DNA of 64,000 nt, taken from Thermogutta sp039793925. Lineage in GTDB: Bacteria > Planctomycetota > Planctomycetia > Pirellulales > Thermoguttaceae. This document shows positions 1 through 7,711 of the stretch, one piece after another (position 1 is the stretch's first letter; every line of letters begins with the position of its first letter). A model generated the notes under the pieces. That model was not told the DNA's origin. It made no database searches and worked only from the letters and a program-made list of their open reading frames with translations. Location: assembly GCF_039793925.1 (NCBI RefSeq), contig NZ_JBAMME010000199.1, positions 62,001-126,000 of the forward strand. The letters run 5' to 3'. The translations under genes were made by a program, and so were the position numbers.

Positions 1-505
1 CTCTCCTGGAGGTTTTTTCGGGTGCAAGAAAGCTCACCAGGAGCACACCGTTTTGCCCAGGAAGGCAGACAGTCACTTCCCGATAGTCAGAGTCAGGATT
101 CATTCCCGTTAGGCCAGAATTCACAGCCGCCATGGGGTCAAGTCCATAAGGGAAACCGAGACCATCACCTATAATGATCAGCCCGCACCCATGGGCTCGG
201 TAGGCAAATCGTTCCTGTCCTGTGGCTGTCTTCAGGGCCTGATGCTCCCAGAACCAGTTTTCCATCACTTCGTGAAGTCGGCCCTGAGCGGCCGCGCGAA
301 TAACGATAAATCGCGACCCGTCCGTGAACCAGATCATCCGACCGTCGGCCTTAAGCGACCAGTTGTCGGGAAGCTGGACAGCGTAACCGTGCAGGAAATC
401 GGCCAATTTCCGGGACTCCGTCAAACCGGGGGAAGGCCCCCACAATCCCCACCAACTCACCGTCGCAATAACCCCAATCGCAACCGAGGAGACTTTTGCT
501 TTCAT
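1..505 (-). CDS. secreted protein of unknown function (3' part outside window)
   Basis: The minus-strand frame is open from an ATG at 503-505 to the window edge, giving 168 codons, so the C-terminus is missing. GGAGGTG sits 6 bases before the ATG. The N-terminus (MKAKVSSVAIGVIATVSWWG) looks like a signal peptide of about 25-30 residues, so the mature protein is probably exported. The rest reads as a small globular domain with an AVQLPDNWSLKADGRMIWFTD stretch and several Trp and Gly residues. I do not recognise the family. A good promoter lies about 100 bases upstream (610-638). The downstream neighbour is outside the window. Confidence 0.7.
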   Translation of the reverse strand, partial: MKAKVSSVAIGVIATVSWWGLWGPSPGLTESRKLADFLHGYAVQLPDNWSLKADGRMIWFTDGSRFIVIRAAAQGRLHEVMENWFWEHQALKTATGQERFAYRAHGCGLIIIGDGLGFPYGLDPMAAVNSGLTGMNPDSDYREVTVCLPGQNGVLLVSFLAPEKTSRR

Positions 506-609
506 GGATGCACCTCCAAGCTAGACCACTTCCCAGCGGCGCGACCAAAAAGAGTAGAGGCCTCGCACTCCATCCTGAAGATAGCATCAACGCCAAACTA
601 AATTGGCAT

Positions 610-638
610 ATTTTACAGAGCAACACAGCCCACTTCAA
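610..638 (-). promoter_or_regulatory. promoter of the secreted-protein gene
   Basis: On the minus strand TTGAAG (633-638) and TAAAAT (610-615) are separated by exactly 17 bases. Transcription would start near 603 and run toward the start codon at 505, leaving a leader of about 100 nt. This is a sigma-70-type match from sequence alone. Confidence 0.5.
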
Positions 639-757
639 CCTAAACCCTAGCCGACTGGGTTGGCCGCCAATAGAAATGTGCCCAAGTGGGGGTTCACGGA
701 GTTGCTGAATCGGGCGGCAAAGCGGAGCTTATGAGCCACTTCCAAGCCGGTCAGCGA

Positions 758-1075
758 TCAGCTGCTGCAAGCATCCGCCGCTATAACTCTGGTGGGACCA
801 ACGGCCGCATCGTACCAGCGGTTGAGGCTACTTTGAGGTTGAGGATGACTATCGAACGGTCGGGCCGTGAATGAAAAGAAACTATCGATAGTCACATTAC
901 CTTTCGACGTCACGTTGCCGAAGGCGTCATAGATGAGGTGGTTGGCCACGGTAGTTGCCTCTTCCGTCGGCCAAACCTCGCTTGCCGACGGTTGCCATCA
1001 CGGGAGAAACCGTCTCCGGGTCGAAGCTCGCAATCTCCCGAACCGTGTTTAGGTGGTCCGTCAAGGTGGGCAGTA
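758..1075 (-). pseudogene. RHS/YD-repeat protein relic
   Basis: Read on the minus strand, two frames together give the signature of an RHS core C-terminus. LTDHLNTVREIASFDPET comes first (about 1066-1010), followed after a frameshift near 960-990 by ANHLIYDAFGNVTS and NRWYDAAVG. In intact RHS proteins these motifs sit in one frame just before the variable toxin or tip domain. Here the end has decayed and stops appear immediately after. No intact start or N-terminal repeats are visible. It is a dead fragment, probably left by rearrangement at this tRNA-proximal site. Confidence 0.7.
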
Positions 1076-1401
1076 CGGTTTCAGTAGCGCCGTTGTCGAC
1101 ATTGACCTCGACTCATATCTGATCCACCACTGGATCCCGCATAGGCAGCGCCGACGCAGGTGGCCGATCTGGATGTCCTGCAAATTGGCCCGCTGAAAGT
1201 CGGCGGACCCGGGCTCGCACGGCTTGAACGAAGTGCTGCCTCGCTATTGCCAGCCACGCGCTACGGGGCTCTGTCTCAAAACCGTTTTCGCTGGGTGGCT
1301 AGGATCTCGTATGAAAATTGCCAATGAGGTGACTCATGGCAATCGGTGTGAATAATCAAAATCTTTTGCGCGGAGGATAGTTCAAAACTCTTATACGGAG
1401 G
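1076..1401. other. degenerate spacer with no intact gene
   Basis: Between the RHS relic and the transposase relic I see no open frame with family similarity and no clear promoter. It is most likely eroded sequence from the same two elements. Confidence 0.5.
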
Positions 1402-1722
1402 ATGCGACTATCGCCCGCCGAGTAATCACGGACGAACGTTGGAAGAAGATCAAAGGGTGATTTGGACCGCCTGCCAAGACGGGGCGAGCACGGCGCGATC
1501 GGCCGGTGATTCTGGAGGCCAATTTGTGGGTTCTGTGGACAGGGGCTCCCTGACGAGTTTTACCTCATTGAGTTTAGTCCCTGGCACACAGCCTATCACT
1601 CCTTTCGCACATGGGCTAAGAGCGGATTGTGGCAGAAAATCTTCTATCTTTTGCGGAAGCTGGGCCTCGAGACCGAGCAGAAGGGAGTGGAAATGGCTAG
1701 AGATATCTTGAAGCCGCCTTTT
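1402..1722 (+). pseudogene. IS5-family transposase relic
   Basis: Three reading frames together reconstruct the N-terminal part of an IS5-type (DDE) transposase. The pieces are RRVITDERWKKIKG, then PVILEANLWVLWTGAP, then PWHTAYHSFRTWAKSGLWQKIF. Stops and frameshifts at about 1457, 1550 and 1575 separate them. The catalytic DDE part is absent and I found no terminal inverted repeats. It is an inactive insertion-sequence fragment lying between the RHS relic and tRNA-Leu. Confidence 0.75.
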
Positions 1723-1792
1723 ACCGGTCTGCCGCAACACTTTTTCCTGCAATCAGTTGTGGCGGACTGCAATCTGGTTCAACTACCCCAAA

Positions 1793-1877
1793 TAGCCGAG
1801 GCGGGATTCGAACCCGCACGGGGATAACTCCCCACAGGATTTTAAGTCCTGTGCGTCTACCATTCCGCCACTCGGCC
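1793..1877 (-). tRNA. tRNA-Leu (anticodon UAA)
   Basis: The minus strand folds as an 85-nt class II tRNA. The acceptor stem is GGCCGAG/CTCGGCT with discriminator A. A D arm (TGGCGGAATGGTAGACGCA) follows. The anticodon arm AGGACTTAAAATCCT carries UAA. A long variable arm follows, and the T arm is GCGGG TTCGAAT CCCGC. The CCA end is not encoded. It lies about 100 bases after the leuA stop on the same strand and may be co-transcribed with it. Elements often integrate at tRNA genes, which fits the relics on its 3' side. Confidence 0.95.
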
Positions 1878-1979
1878 CCGGCCTCGATCGGCCACTTACT
1901 CGTTAGGCTATCTGTCCGGAAATCGCGGCCCCCGTTCTCGACGGCCTGGGGTTTTCATTTATCGTACCGTCCCATCCTA

Positions 1980-3560
1980 TCAACCAGCAGGCTTTGCCGC
2001 GGTTGCTTTAGGCTGGTGGTTTTTGGCCAGGATCCGGTTGATCGCATTCAGAAACGCCTTGGCGCTGGCCTCCAGGCTATCCGTAGAAACACCGCGCCCT
2101 CGGTAAATGTCGCCATTATACTCGACCTGCACCTGGACCTCACCCAGGGCATCCTTTCCGACGGTCACGCTGTGGACGCGGAAATCGCGGCAGGCAACAG
2201 AAATACCCGTCAATTTTTCGATGGCCAGAAAGACGGCATCTACGGGGCCGTCACCTGCACTGAGGGTAACCGTGCGGACTTCATTGTCGGCGCGACGCAG
2301 CGTCATGGTCACCTCGGGAACCCGCTGCGTCCCTACTGTAAGCGAGTACGATTCAAGCGTCCAGGTATCCGGCACAACGCGCGTCTGCTGCTCGATGAGG
2401 GCCGCCAGATCGCCATCGTAGACTTCCTTCTTTTTGTCGGCCAGAATTTTGAACTCCTGGAAAACGCGGTCGAGTTGCTCTGGCGTCAACTCGTAACCCA
2501 AGGCTTTGGCGCGGGCTGCCAGGGCCGCCCGACCGCTGTGTTTGCCCAGCACCAGGTCGCTTCGAGAGAAGCCAACATCCTCCGGCCGCATGATTTCGTA
2601 GGTTCGCGGCTCTTTAAGAATGCCATCCTGATGAATTCCAGCCTCATGAGCGAACGCGTTCTGCCCCACGATGGCCTTGTTTCGCTGGACGACCATTCCC
2701 GTGATCCCGGCCACCAGGCGGCTTGTAGGTACCAGACGCTGGCTGACGACGCCGGTATCGGCATGGAAAACGTCCTGCCGCACACGCAGCGCCATAACGA
2801 TTTCTTCCAAAGCGCAATTGCCTGCCCGCTCTCCAATCCCGTTGATTGTGCACTCCACCTGTCCGGCTCCGGCTTGAATGGCAGCCAGGCTATTGGCGAC
2901 GGCCATGCCCAGGTCGTCATGGCAATGGACACTGATCACGGCCTTGTCGATGTTGGGCACCCGTTCGCGGAGTGTTTTGATCACCCGATACATCTGAGAG
3001 GGCACAGCGTACCCCACCGTGTCGGGAATATTGACCGTTGTGGCCCCTGCATCGATCGCGGCTTCCACAACCTGACAGAGGAAATCAATTTCAGTGCGAG
3101 CGGCGTCTTCAGGCGAGAACTCCACGTTGGAGCAGTATTTCGCCGCCCGGCGGACACCCGCGACGGCCAGTTCGATGATCTGTTCCTTGGTCATCCGCAA
3201 CTTGTGTTCGCGATGGATCGCACTGGTGGCCAAGAAAACGTGAATTCTCGGCGATTCAGCCCAGCGAAGGGCTTCCCATGCCCGATCGATATCGGCTTCC
3301 CGACAGCGGGCCAAACCACAGATCACTGGTCCGCGAATTTCCTGGGCGATGGCTTTGACGGCCTCAAAATCTCCAGGGGACGCGATGGGAAAGCCCGCCT
3401 CGATCACGTCCACGCCCAATTGAGCCAGGGCATGGGCAACCTCCAGTTTTTCCTGAAGGTTCATGCTACATCCCGGCGATTGCTCGCCATCCCGCAGTGT
3501 GGTGTCGAATATGATGATCCGTCGTGTTGTGCTCGGTTTGGGGGTTTCGTCGTCGTACAT
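1980..3560 (-). CDS. leuA: 2-isopropylmalate synthase
   Basis: This enzyme condenses acetyl-CoA with 2-ketoisovalerate, the first committed step of leucine synthesis. The N-terminal TIM barrel has DTTLRDGEQSPGCSM, a second active-site segment with SVHCHDDLGMAVANS, and the HEAGIHQDG motif. A C-terminal LeuA regulatory domain with the leucine-feedback fold follows. At 526 aa it is normal for the long bacterial type. I place the start at MYDDETPKPS because AAGGTG stands 8 bases before it; an in-frame ATG 11 codons upstream is less likely. A leucine-rich leader peptide and terminator about 500 bases upstream suggest control by transcription attenuation in addition to feedback inhibition. Confidence 0.95.
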   Translation of the reverse strand: MYDDETPKPSTTRRIIIFDTTLRDGEQSPGCSMNLQEKLEVAHALAQLGVDVIEAGFPIASPGDFEAVKAIAQEIRGPVICGLARCREADIDRAWEALRWAESPRIHVFLATSAIHREHKLRMTKEQIIELAVAGVRRAAKYCSNVEFSPEDAARTEIDFLCQVVEAAIDAGATTVNIPDTVGYAVPSQMYRVIKTLRERVPNIDKAVISVHCHDDLGMAVANSLAAIQAGAGQVECTINGIGERAGNCALEEIVMALRVRQDVFHADTGVVSQRLVPTSRLVAGITGMVVQRNKAIVGQNAFAHEAGIHQDGILKEPRTYEIMRPEDVGFSRSDLVLGKHSGRAALAARAKALGYELTPEQLDRVFQEFKILADKKKEVYDGDLAALIEQQTRVVPDTWTLESYSLTVGTQRVPEVTMTLRRADNEVRTVTLSAGDGPVDAVFLAIEKLTGISVACRDFRVHSVTVGKDALGEVQVQVEYNGDIYRGRGVSTDSLEASAKAFLNAINRILAKNHQPKATAAKPAG

Positions 3561-4038
3561 CGTTAAGTCACCTTTTCTCCTGTGTTTTCCCATCAGGCCG
3601 GAAGTAAAACCTTGCGCCCCTAAGCCATTCTCGCCCGGCCTGGAATTGGCTCGACCCAGCAGGTTCTTGGTCCAGAAACGTCCTTTGAAAACTGCAATTT
3701 AACAAAAGGAGGGTTTATCAAGACCTTTGAGGACGAGCGGCAGCCCGTCCGACCGAAACGAACTCGTTCAAGCGGGAAGCCGACCCATCGGTCGGCGGGC
3801 GCAACACCAACCATGCCCTCGTGGGATGAAGCCAGTGTCGGTGCGAAGTGCTGGGTCCCATCATGGCCAATCAAAATGGCGCGCTCTTGCGATTATCAAG
3901 GCTTCCTCCGGAAGGCCACTTTCGTACCGCCGATCTATTCGGCTGCCGAGAGTTACCGGCTTGGGAAGTGGCCCTTATCAATTGCCGATAGGAAAGCTCT
4001 CGTGCAGTACAACTCCACGGTTTTGCTGAATCATCCGT
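3561..4038. other. long leuA leader, no gene seen
   Basis: About 480 bases separate the attenuator from leuA. Short open frames on the minus strand do not resemble any family. The stretch may simply be 5' untranslated RNA. I see no convincing second promoter. Confidence 0.4.
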
Positions 4039-4076
4039 AAAAAGCAAGGAACCCAGGACCTGCCGGCCCTGGGTTC
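4039..4076 (-). terminator. attenuator terminator of the leu leader
   Basis: On the minus strand a 9-bp stem (GAACCCAGG with CCTGGGTTC, 4049-4057 and 4068-4076) closes a 10-base GC-rich loop and is followed by CTTGC and TTTTT. It lies just after the leucine-rich leader peptide, in the place expected for the 3:4 hairpin of an amino-acid attenuator. Its loop contains GCCGGC, which can instead pair with GGCCGGCCTT just after the leader stop, so an antiterminator is possible. Confidence 0.75.
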
Positions 4077-4094
4077 ATGAATTTTCGCTTTCCG

Positions 4095-4163
4095 TTGCGC
4101 GAACCGAAAGGCCGGCCTCAGACAGGAGGCAGTAACAACAGGCCAAGGCTAAGGTTCGCGCAA
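4095..4163 (-). promoter_or_regulatory. leu attenuator 1:2 pairing
   Basis: An 11-base perfect inverted repeat (TTGCGCGAACC at 4095-4105, GGTTCGCGCAA at 4153-4163) pairs the codons just ahead of the leucine run with RNA beyond the leader stop. This is the arrangement of segments 1 and 2 in classical leader-peptide attenuators. A ribosome stalled at the Leu codons would break this pairing and free segment 2. Confidence 0.65.
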
Positions 4164-4174
4164 ATACGAATCAT
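4118..4174 (-). CDS. leuL: leucine-rich leader peptide of leuA
   Basis: An 18-residue open frame, MIRICANLSLGLLLLPPV, has six leucines, four of them in a row (codons CTG TTG TTA CTG). AAGGAG stands 5 bases before the ATG. A promoter with 17-bp spacing lies immediately upstream, and a terminator hairpin follows. It is too short for normal gene callers. By analogy with enterobacterial and actinobacterial leu leaders, its translation senses charged tRNA-Leu: a stalled ribosome permits transcription into leuA and a moving one allows termination. The function is inferred; the peptide, site and structures are seen in the sequence. Confidence 0.8.
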   Translation of the reverse strand: MIRICANLSLGLLLLPPV

Positions 4175-4208
4175 CGTTGCTCCTTCTTTTGATCGTCCAC
4201 GCTAATCA

Positions 4209-4237
4209 AATTTATTACTAGTGCCTGACGGCGTCAA
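4209..4237 (-). promoter_or_regulatory. leu operon promoter
   Basis: On the minus strand TTGACG (4232-4237) and TAAATT (4209-4214) are spaced 17 bases apart. The predicted start near 4202 lies about 28 bases before the leader-peptide ATG. Confidence 0.6.
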
Positions 4238-4351
4238 GGGCAAGCGGGCAAAGCGCGGCTTATCCGCCCGCGATTTGAACGGCCGTTCTAAACAACACTT
4301 CTTAATGGTGTGATGGTGGAAACTCCCATTGTGGAGTCAAATTTCAGGAAT

Positions 4352-5623
4352 TCATCGTGGCCCGATGCGTTCGATCCCCATATATGGGCGAAGTGCGTCG
4401 GGAACGAGAACCGTACCGTCGGCCTGCTGGTAATTCTCCAAAATGGCAATCAGTGCCCGGCTGATCGCGATGGCCGTCCCGTTCAATGTGTGCACGAATC
4501 GTGTTCCGCGTTCACCCTTGATGCGATAGCGAATATCCAGACGGCGGGCCTGATAGTCGGTGCAGTTAGAGGTGCTGGTGACCTCGCCGAATTCTCCACG
4601 GCCGGGCATCCAGGCCTCCAGGTCATATTTCCGGTAGGCAGGGCCCCCCAGATCGCCAGACGCTGTGTCAATGACCCGATAAGGAATTCCAAGTTCGTCA
4701 AAAATCCGGCACTCGATACTGCGGAAATACTCGAGCATCGGATCGCTCTGTTCCGGCAGGGTGAATGCGAACATCTCTACCTTGGTGAATTGGTGGACGC
4801 GATAAATCCCGCGAGTGGCGCGCCCGTGTGCCCCCGCTTCGGTCCGAAAACAATGGCTGATGCCTGCCATTTTGAGAGGAAGCTGATCTGCTTCGAAAAT
4901 GTGTCCGGCGTAATAGCCGCCGAGGGTGATTTCGGCTGTTGCGATCAGACTGAGATCGCTGTTTTCGATACTGTAGATCTGCGTTTCAGGTCCTCGCGGC
5001 AAAAAGCCGATGCCTTCGAGGATATCATTCCGTGCCAGGTCCGGTGTGGTTGTGATGACGAAGCCCTCCTGCCGGAGAACGTCCACTGCGAACCGCTGCA
5101 GGGCCAGTTCAAGCAGGACGGCCTCATTTTTCAGAAAGTAAAAGCCATGTCCGGCCACCCGGGCTCCGGCCTCGAAATCGATGAGATCCAGTTTTTCTGC
5201 TATCTCCACATGATCTTTAACGGGGAAGTCGAATGACCGCACAGGCCATTTGCCTCGTCCCACCTCCCGCGATGCGGAAGCATCGCCGATCGGAGCGTCG
5301 GGATGCGTCATATTGGGAATTTGCTTGAGGAGTGCCGTCGATTCTTCCTCCACGGAACGGAGTTCCTTTTCCACCGCCGTCGCCTGTTCGCGAACCTGCC
5401 GCCCTTCTTCGCGCCGGGCCTGGCGTTCCTGTTCACTGGCGCAGCGGGCGATGGATTTGGCGATTTGGTTGGCTTGATGGTTCAATTCGTCGAGTTTGGC
5501 TTGCAATTCCCGACGGCGCGTTTCCAGTGCTACAAAACGGTCCACATCCACGCGCACACCGCGGATTTCGCAATTGCGTTTGACGGCCTCAACATTTTCC
5601 AGCACAAATCGTCGATCAAGCAT
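4352..5623 (-). CDS. serS: seryl-tRNA synthetase
   Basis: This enzyme charges tRNA-Ser with serine in the cytoplasm. It begins MLDRRFVLENVEAVKRN, the typical SerRS start, followed by the long antiparallel coiled-coil arm (about residues 30-100) that grips the tRNA variable arm. The class II core shows motif 2 (FRTEAGAHGRATRGIYRVHQF) and motif 3 (NGTAIAISRALIAILENYQ). At 423 aa it is full length. It follows the M20 peptidase by about 115 bases on the same strand, so the two may be co-transcribed. Confidence 0.97.
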   Translation of the reverse strand: MLDRRFVLENVEAVKRNCEIRGVRVDVDRFVALETRRRELQAKLDELNHQANQIAKSIARCASEQERQARREEGRQVREQATAVEKELRSVEEESTALLKQIPNMTHPDAPIGDASASREVGRGKWPVRSFDFPVKDHVEIAEKLDLIDFEAGARVAGHGFYFLKNEAVLLELALQRFAVDVLRQEGFVITTTPDLARNDILEGIGFLPRGPETQIYSIENSDLSLIATAEITLGGYYAGHIFEADQLPLKMAGISHCFRTEAGAHGRATRGIYRVHQFTKVEMFAFTLPEQSDPMLEYFRSIECRIFDELGIPYRVIDTASGDLGGPAYRKYDLEAWMPGRGEFGEVTSTSNCTDYQARRLDIRYRIKGERGTRFVHTLNGTAIAISRALIAILENYQQADGTVLVPDALRPYMGIERIGPR

Positions 5624-5738
5624 TGATTCCTTATCCTCCCGTCAGAAAATTTTTCCCGGTGACGCTGCGGCTCAAGTCTGCACCGACCGTTGCTCCCGGC
5701 CGGTTAGGAACGCCGCCTTTTGGCGAAAGATGCTTCGC

Positions 5739-7127
5739 CTACCCTCGGGTGTTTGTGATTTCGCGGATTTCTTCCCAAAGATAGGCGCTGGCGAGCGTTC
5801 CGCGATGGAAATCGGCCAGGAGGAATTTCTCATCGGGACCATGTGCGTTGTCGTCGTATTGGCCCCAGCCCAAAAGCAACACGTCCGCCCGGAGCCGCTC
5901 CTGAAACTTGCTGACAATAGGGATCGAACCACCTTCCCGGGTGAAAACAGGTGGATTGGGAAACACTGCTCGAAGGGCTTTCTCGGCCGCTTTGATGAAT
6001 GGGCTGTCCAGCGGTGTGACGACCGCCGGTGATCCATGAAGATCCAAGAGCTGAAAACGGACCCCAGGCGGACAGAGTTCTTTCAAGCGTTCTTCAAGGA
6101 TTTGCCGCACCCGACCGGGTTGCTGTCTCGGAACCAGTCGAAAGCTAATCTTGGCTCCTGCTTCGGCGGGAATGACCGTTTTGGCACCTTCCCCCTGATA
6201 GCCACCCCAAATTCCGCACACGTCATAGGTAGGCCGAATCCACCGCCGTTCCAGAACGGTGTAACCCATCTCACCCACTGCCGAGTCAACTCCTAGACTC
6301 TCCCAGAGGGCCTTTTCGTCGAACGGCAACTGGCGTAATCGCTCGCGCTCTTCAGGGGTGGGGGGATCAACGTCGTCATAGAAGCCAGGGATATTCACGC
6401 GTCCTTCGTCGTCTATCAGTCCGGCAAGCATCTGGGCCAGCGCATTCGCAGGGTTGGTCACAGTGCCGCCGAATACCCCCGAATGCAGATCGTGAGAGGG
6501 TCCAAAGACGCGAAGCTCGAAGTAAGCGATTCCTCGCAGACCATACGTAATGGCGGGCTGATCCGGCCCAAATTGGCTACCGTCGCTGATCACGACACAA
6601 TCGCATGCCAGGCGCTCACCTGCCTGCTCGAGAAAACGCTGGAGCACGTGACTACCGGTTTCCTCTTCTCCTTCAACAATGAACTTGAAATTGACCGGCC
6701 AGCTTCCGGTGACCTGTTTCCATGCCCGCACTGACAACATATGCGTGAGAAGCTGTCCTTTGTCGTCGCTGGCGCCCCTCGCGTAGATCGCCCCGTTGCG
6801 GATGGTGGGTTCGAACGGCGAGCTGGTCCAGAGATGGACATTTTCGGCCGGTTGAACGTCATAATGGCCGTAAATGAGGACAGTGGGAAGTCCATCCTGG
6901 TGGGGGGTTTGTGCGACAATGAGGGGGTGCCCACGGTCTTCGACGGTCTCGGTCTTTAATCCCGCCTCGCGGAGGAAGCTGCCCACCCATTCCGCGGCAC
7001 GACGGACGTCGCTAGCATATTTGCTATCCGCGCTGACGCTGGGGATTCGCAAAAACTGACAGAGTCGCTCAACGGCCGCCTCTTGTTCCGATTGCAGATA
7101 TTCGATGACCTGATCGATCTCGCGCAC
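5739..7127 (-). CDS. M20-family metallopeptidase (dipeptidase type)
   Basis: It is a zinc-dependent exopeptidase of the ArgE/DapE/ACY1/CNDP group that probably cleaves dipeptides in the cytoplasm. Metal-site motifs are visible in order: LIYGHYDVQP, ARGASDDKGQLL, FIVEGEEETGS and, near the end, EGGSIPIV. The dimerisation domain lies in the middle (about 190-350). At 462 aa it matches the carnosinase-like branch. The start is GTG, chosen because AGGAG precedes it by 8 bases. No signal peptide is visible. The exact substrate cannot be read from sequence. Confidence 0.9.
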   Translation of the reverse strand: MREIDQVIEYLQSEQEAAVERLCQFLRIPSVSADSKYASDVRRAAEWVGSFLREAGLKTETVEDRGHPLIVAQTPHQDGLPTVLIYGHYDVQPAENVHLWTSSPFEPTIRNGAIYARGASDDKGQLLTHMLSVRAWKQVTGSWPVNFKFIVEGEEETGSHVLQRFLEQAGERLACDCVVISDGSQFGPDQPAITYGLRGIAYFELRVFGPSHDLHSGVFGGTVTNPANALAQMLAGLIDDEGRVNIPGFYDDVDPPTPEERERLRQLPFDEKALWESLGVDSAVGEMGYTVLERRWIRPTYDVCGIWGGYQGEGAKTVIPAEAGAKISFRLVPRQQPGRVRQILEERLKELCPPGVRFQLLDLHGSPAVVTPLDSPFIKAAEKALRAVFPNPPVFTREGGSIPIVSKFQERLRADVLLLGWGQYDDNAHGPDEKFLLADFHRGTLASAYLWEEIREITNTRG

Positions 7128-7167
7128 AGCTTTTTCTCCTCAACTTTGTAGCTGGAAGAATCCTCAC

Positions 7168-7173
7168 TATAAT
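7168..7173 (+). promoter_or_regulatory. -10 box ahead of clpS
   Basis: A perfect TATAAT with a weak TTGTAG 16 bases upstream. Transcription would start near 7180, roughly 90 bases before the chosen clpS start. Confidence 0.4.
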
Positions 7174-7272
7174 TGGGAGAGGCAGATACGACCACGGGGA
7201 GCGTCATTGCCAATGGGGATTTGGGCGGTCCGGGATTGGTTGCTTGCGGAAATCCTACGGAAACATACGGCC

Positions 7273-7632
7273 ATGAGCAACCAAGAAAAATTGGGGGAAT
7301 CCGGGACGACACTGGTCCAGGTCCTTCCGAAGAAAAAGCGCCGCAAAAAACCGCGCAGCCAGCACGTCCCGCGCTATCACGTCGTCCTCTGGAATGATGA
7401 CGACCACACCTACGATTACGTCATCCGCATGCTGATGCAGCTTTTCGGCTACCCCTTCACCAAGGCCTACCTGATGGCCGAAGAGGTGGATAAGACCGGC
7501 CGGTGCATTGTTCTTACCACCACCAAGGAGCATGCGGAGCTCAAGCGGGATCAGATTCACGCCTTCGGCCGCGACCCCCTCGTTAAGGAATGTCGCGGTT
7601 CGATGACAGCCACCATCGAACCGGCGGAGTGA
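7273..7632 (+). CDS. clpS: ATP-dependent Clp protease adaptor ClpS
   Basis: ClpS brings N-degron substrates to the ClpA/ClpC unfoldase. The family core is plain: PRYHVVLWNDDDHTYDYVI, then ML..LFGYP.TKAYLMAEEVDKTGR and a C-terminal TTKEHAELKRDQIHAFG. A basic KKKRRKKPRSQ stretch precedes the core. The start at MSNQEK gives 119 aa; an upstream ATG at 7213 preceded by GGGGAG is an alternative that adds 20 residues. No clpA or clpC is nearby. It converges with the transglutaminase gene. Confidence 0.93.
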   Translation: MSNQEKLGESGTTLVQVLPKKKRRKKPRSQHVPRYHVVLWNDDDHTYDYVIRMLMQLFGYPFTKAYLMAEEVDKTGRCIVLTTTKEHAELKRDQIHAFGRDPLVKECRGSMTATIEPAE

Positions 7633-7711
7633 AATGCGTTTCCTCATCAGAGGGTGCAACTCCGCAATATCGCTGCAGATTGGAGTGACCATTGTTCCGG
7701 AGGCCGCTCTT

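Noticed and set aside
1851..3566. 571-codon open frame on the plus strand opposite leuA
   Set aside because: It is the antisense shadow of leuA; the translation has no family features, and leuA on the other strand is unmistakable.
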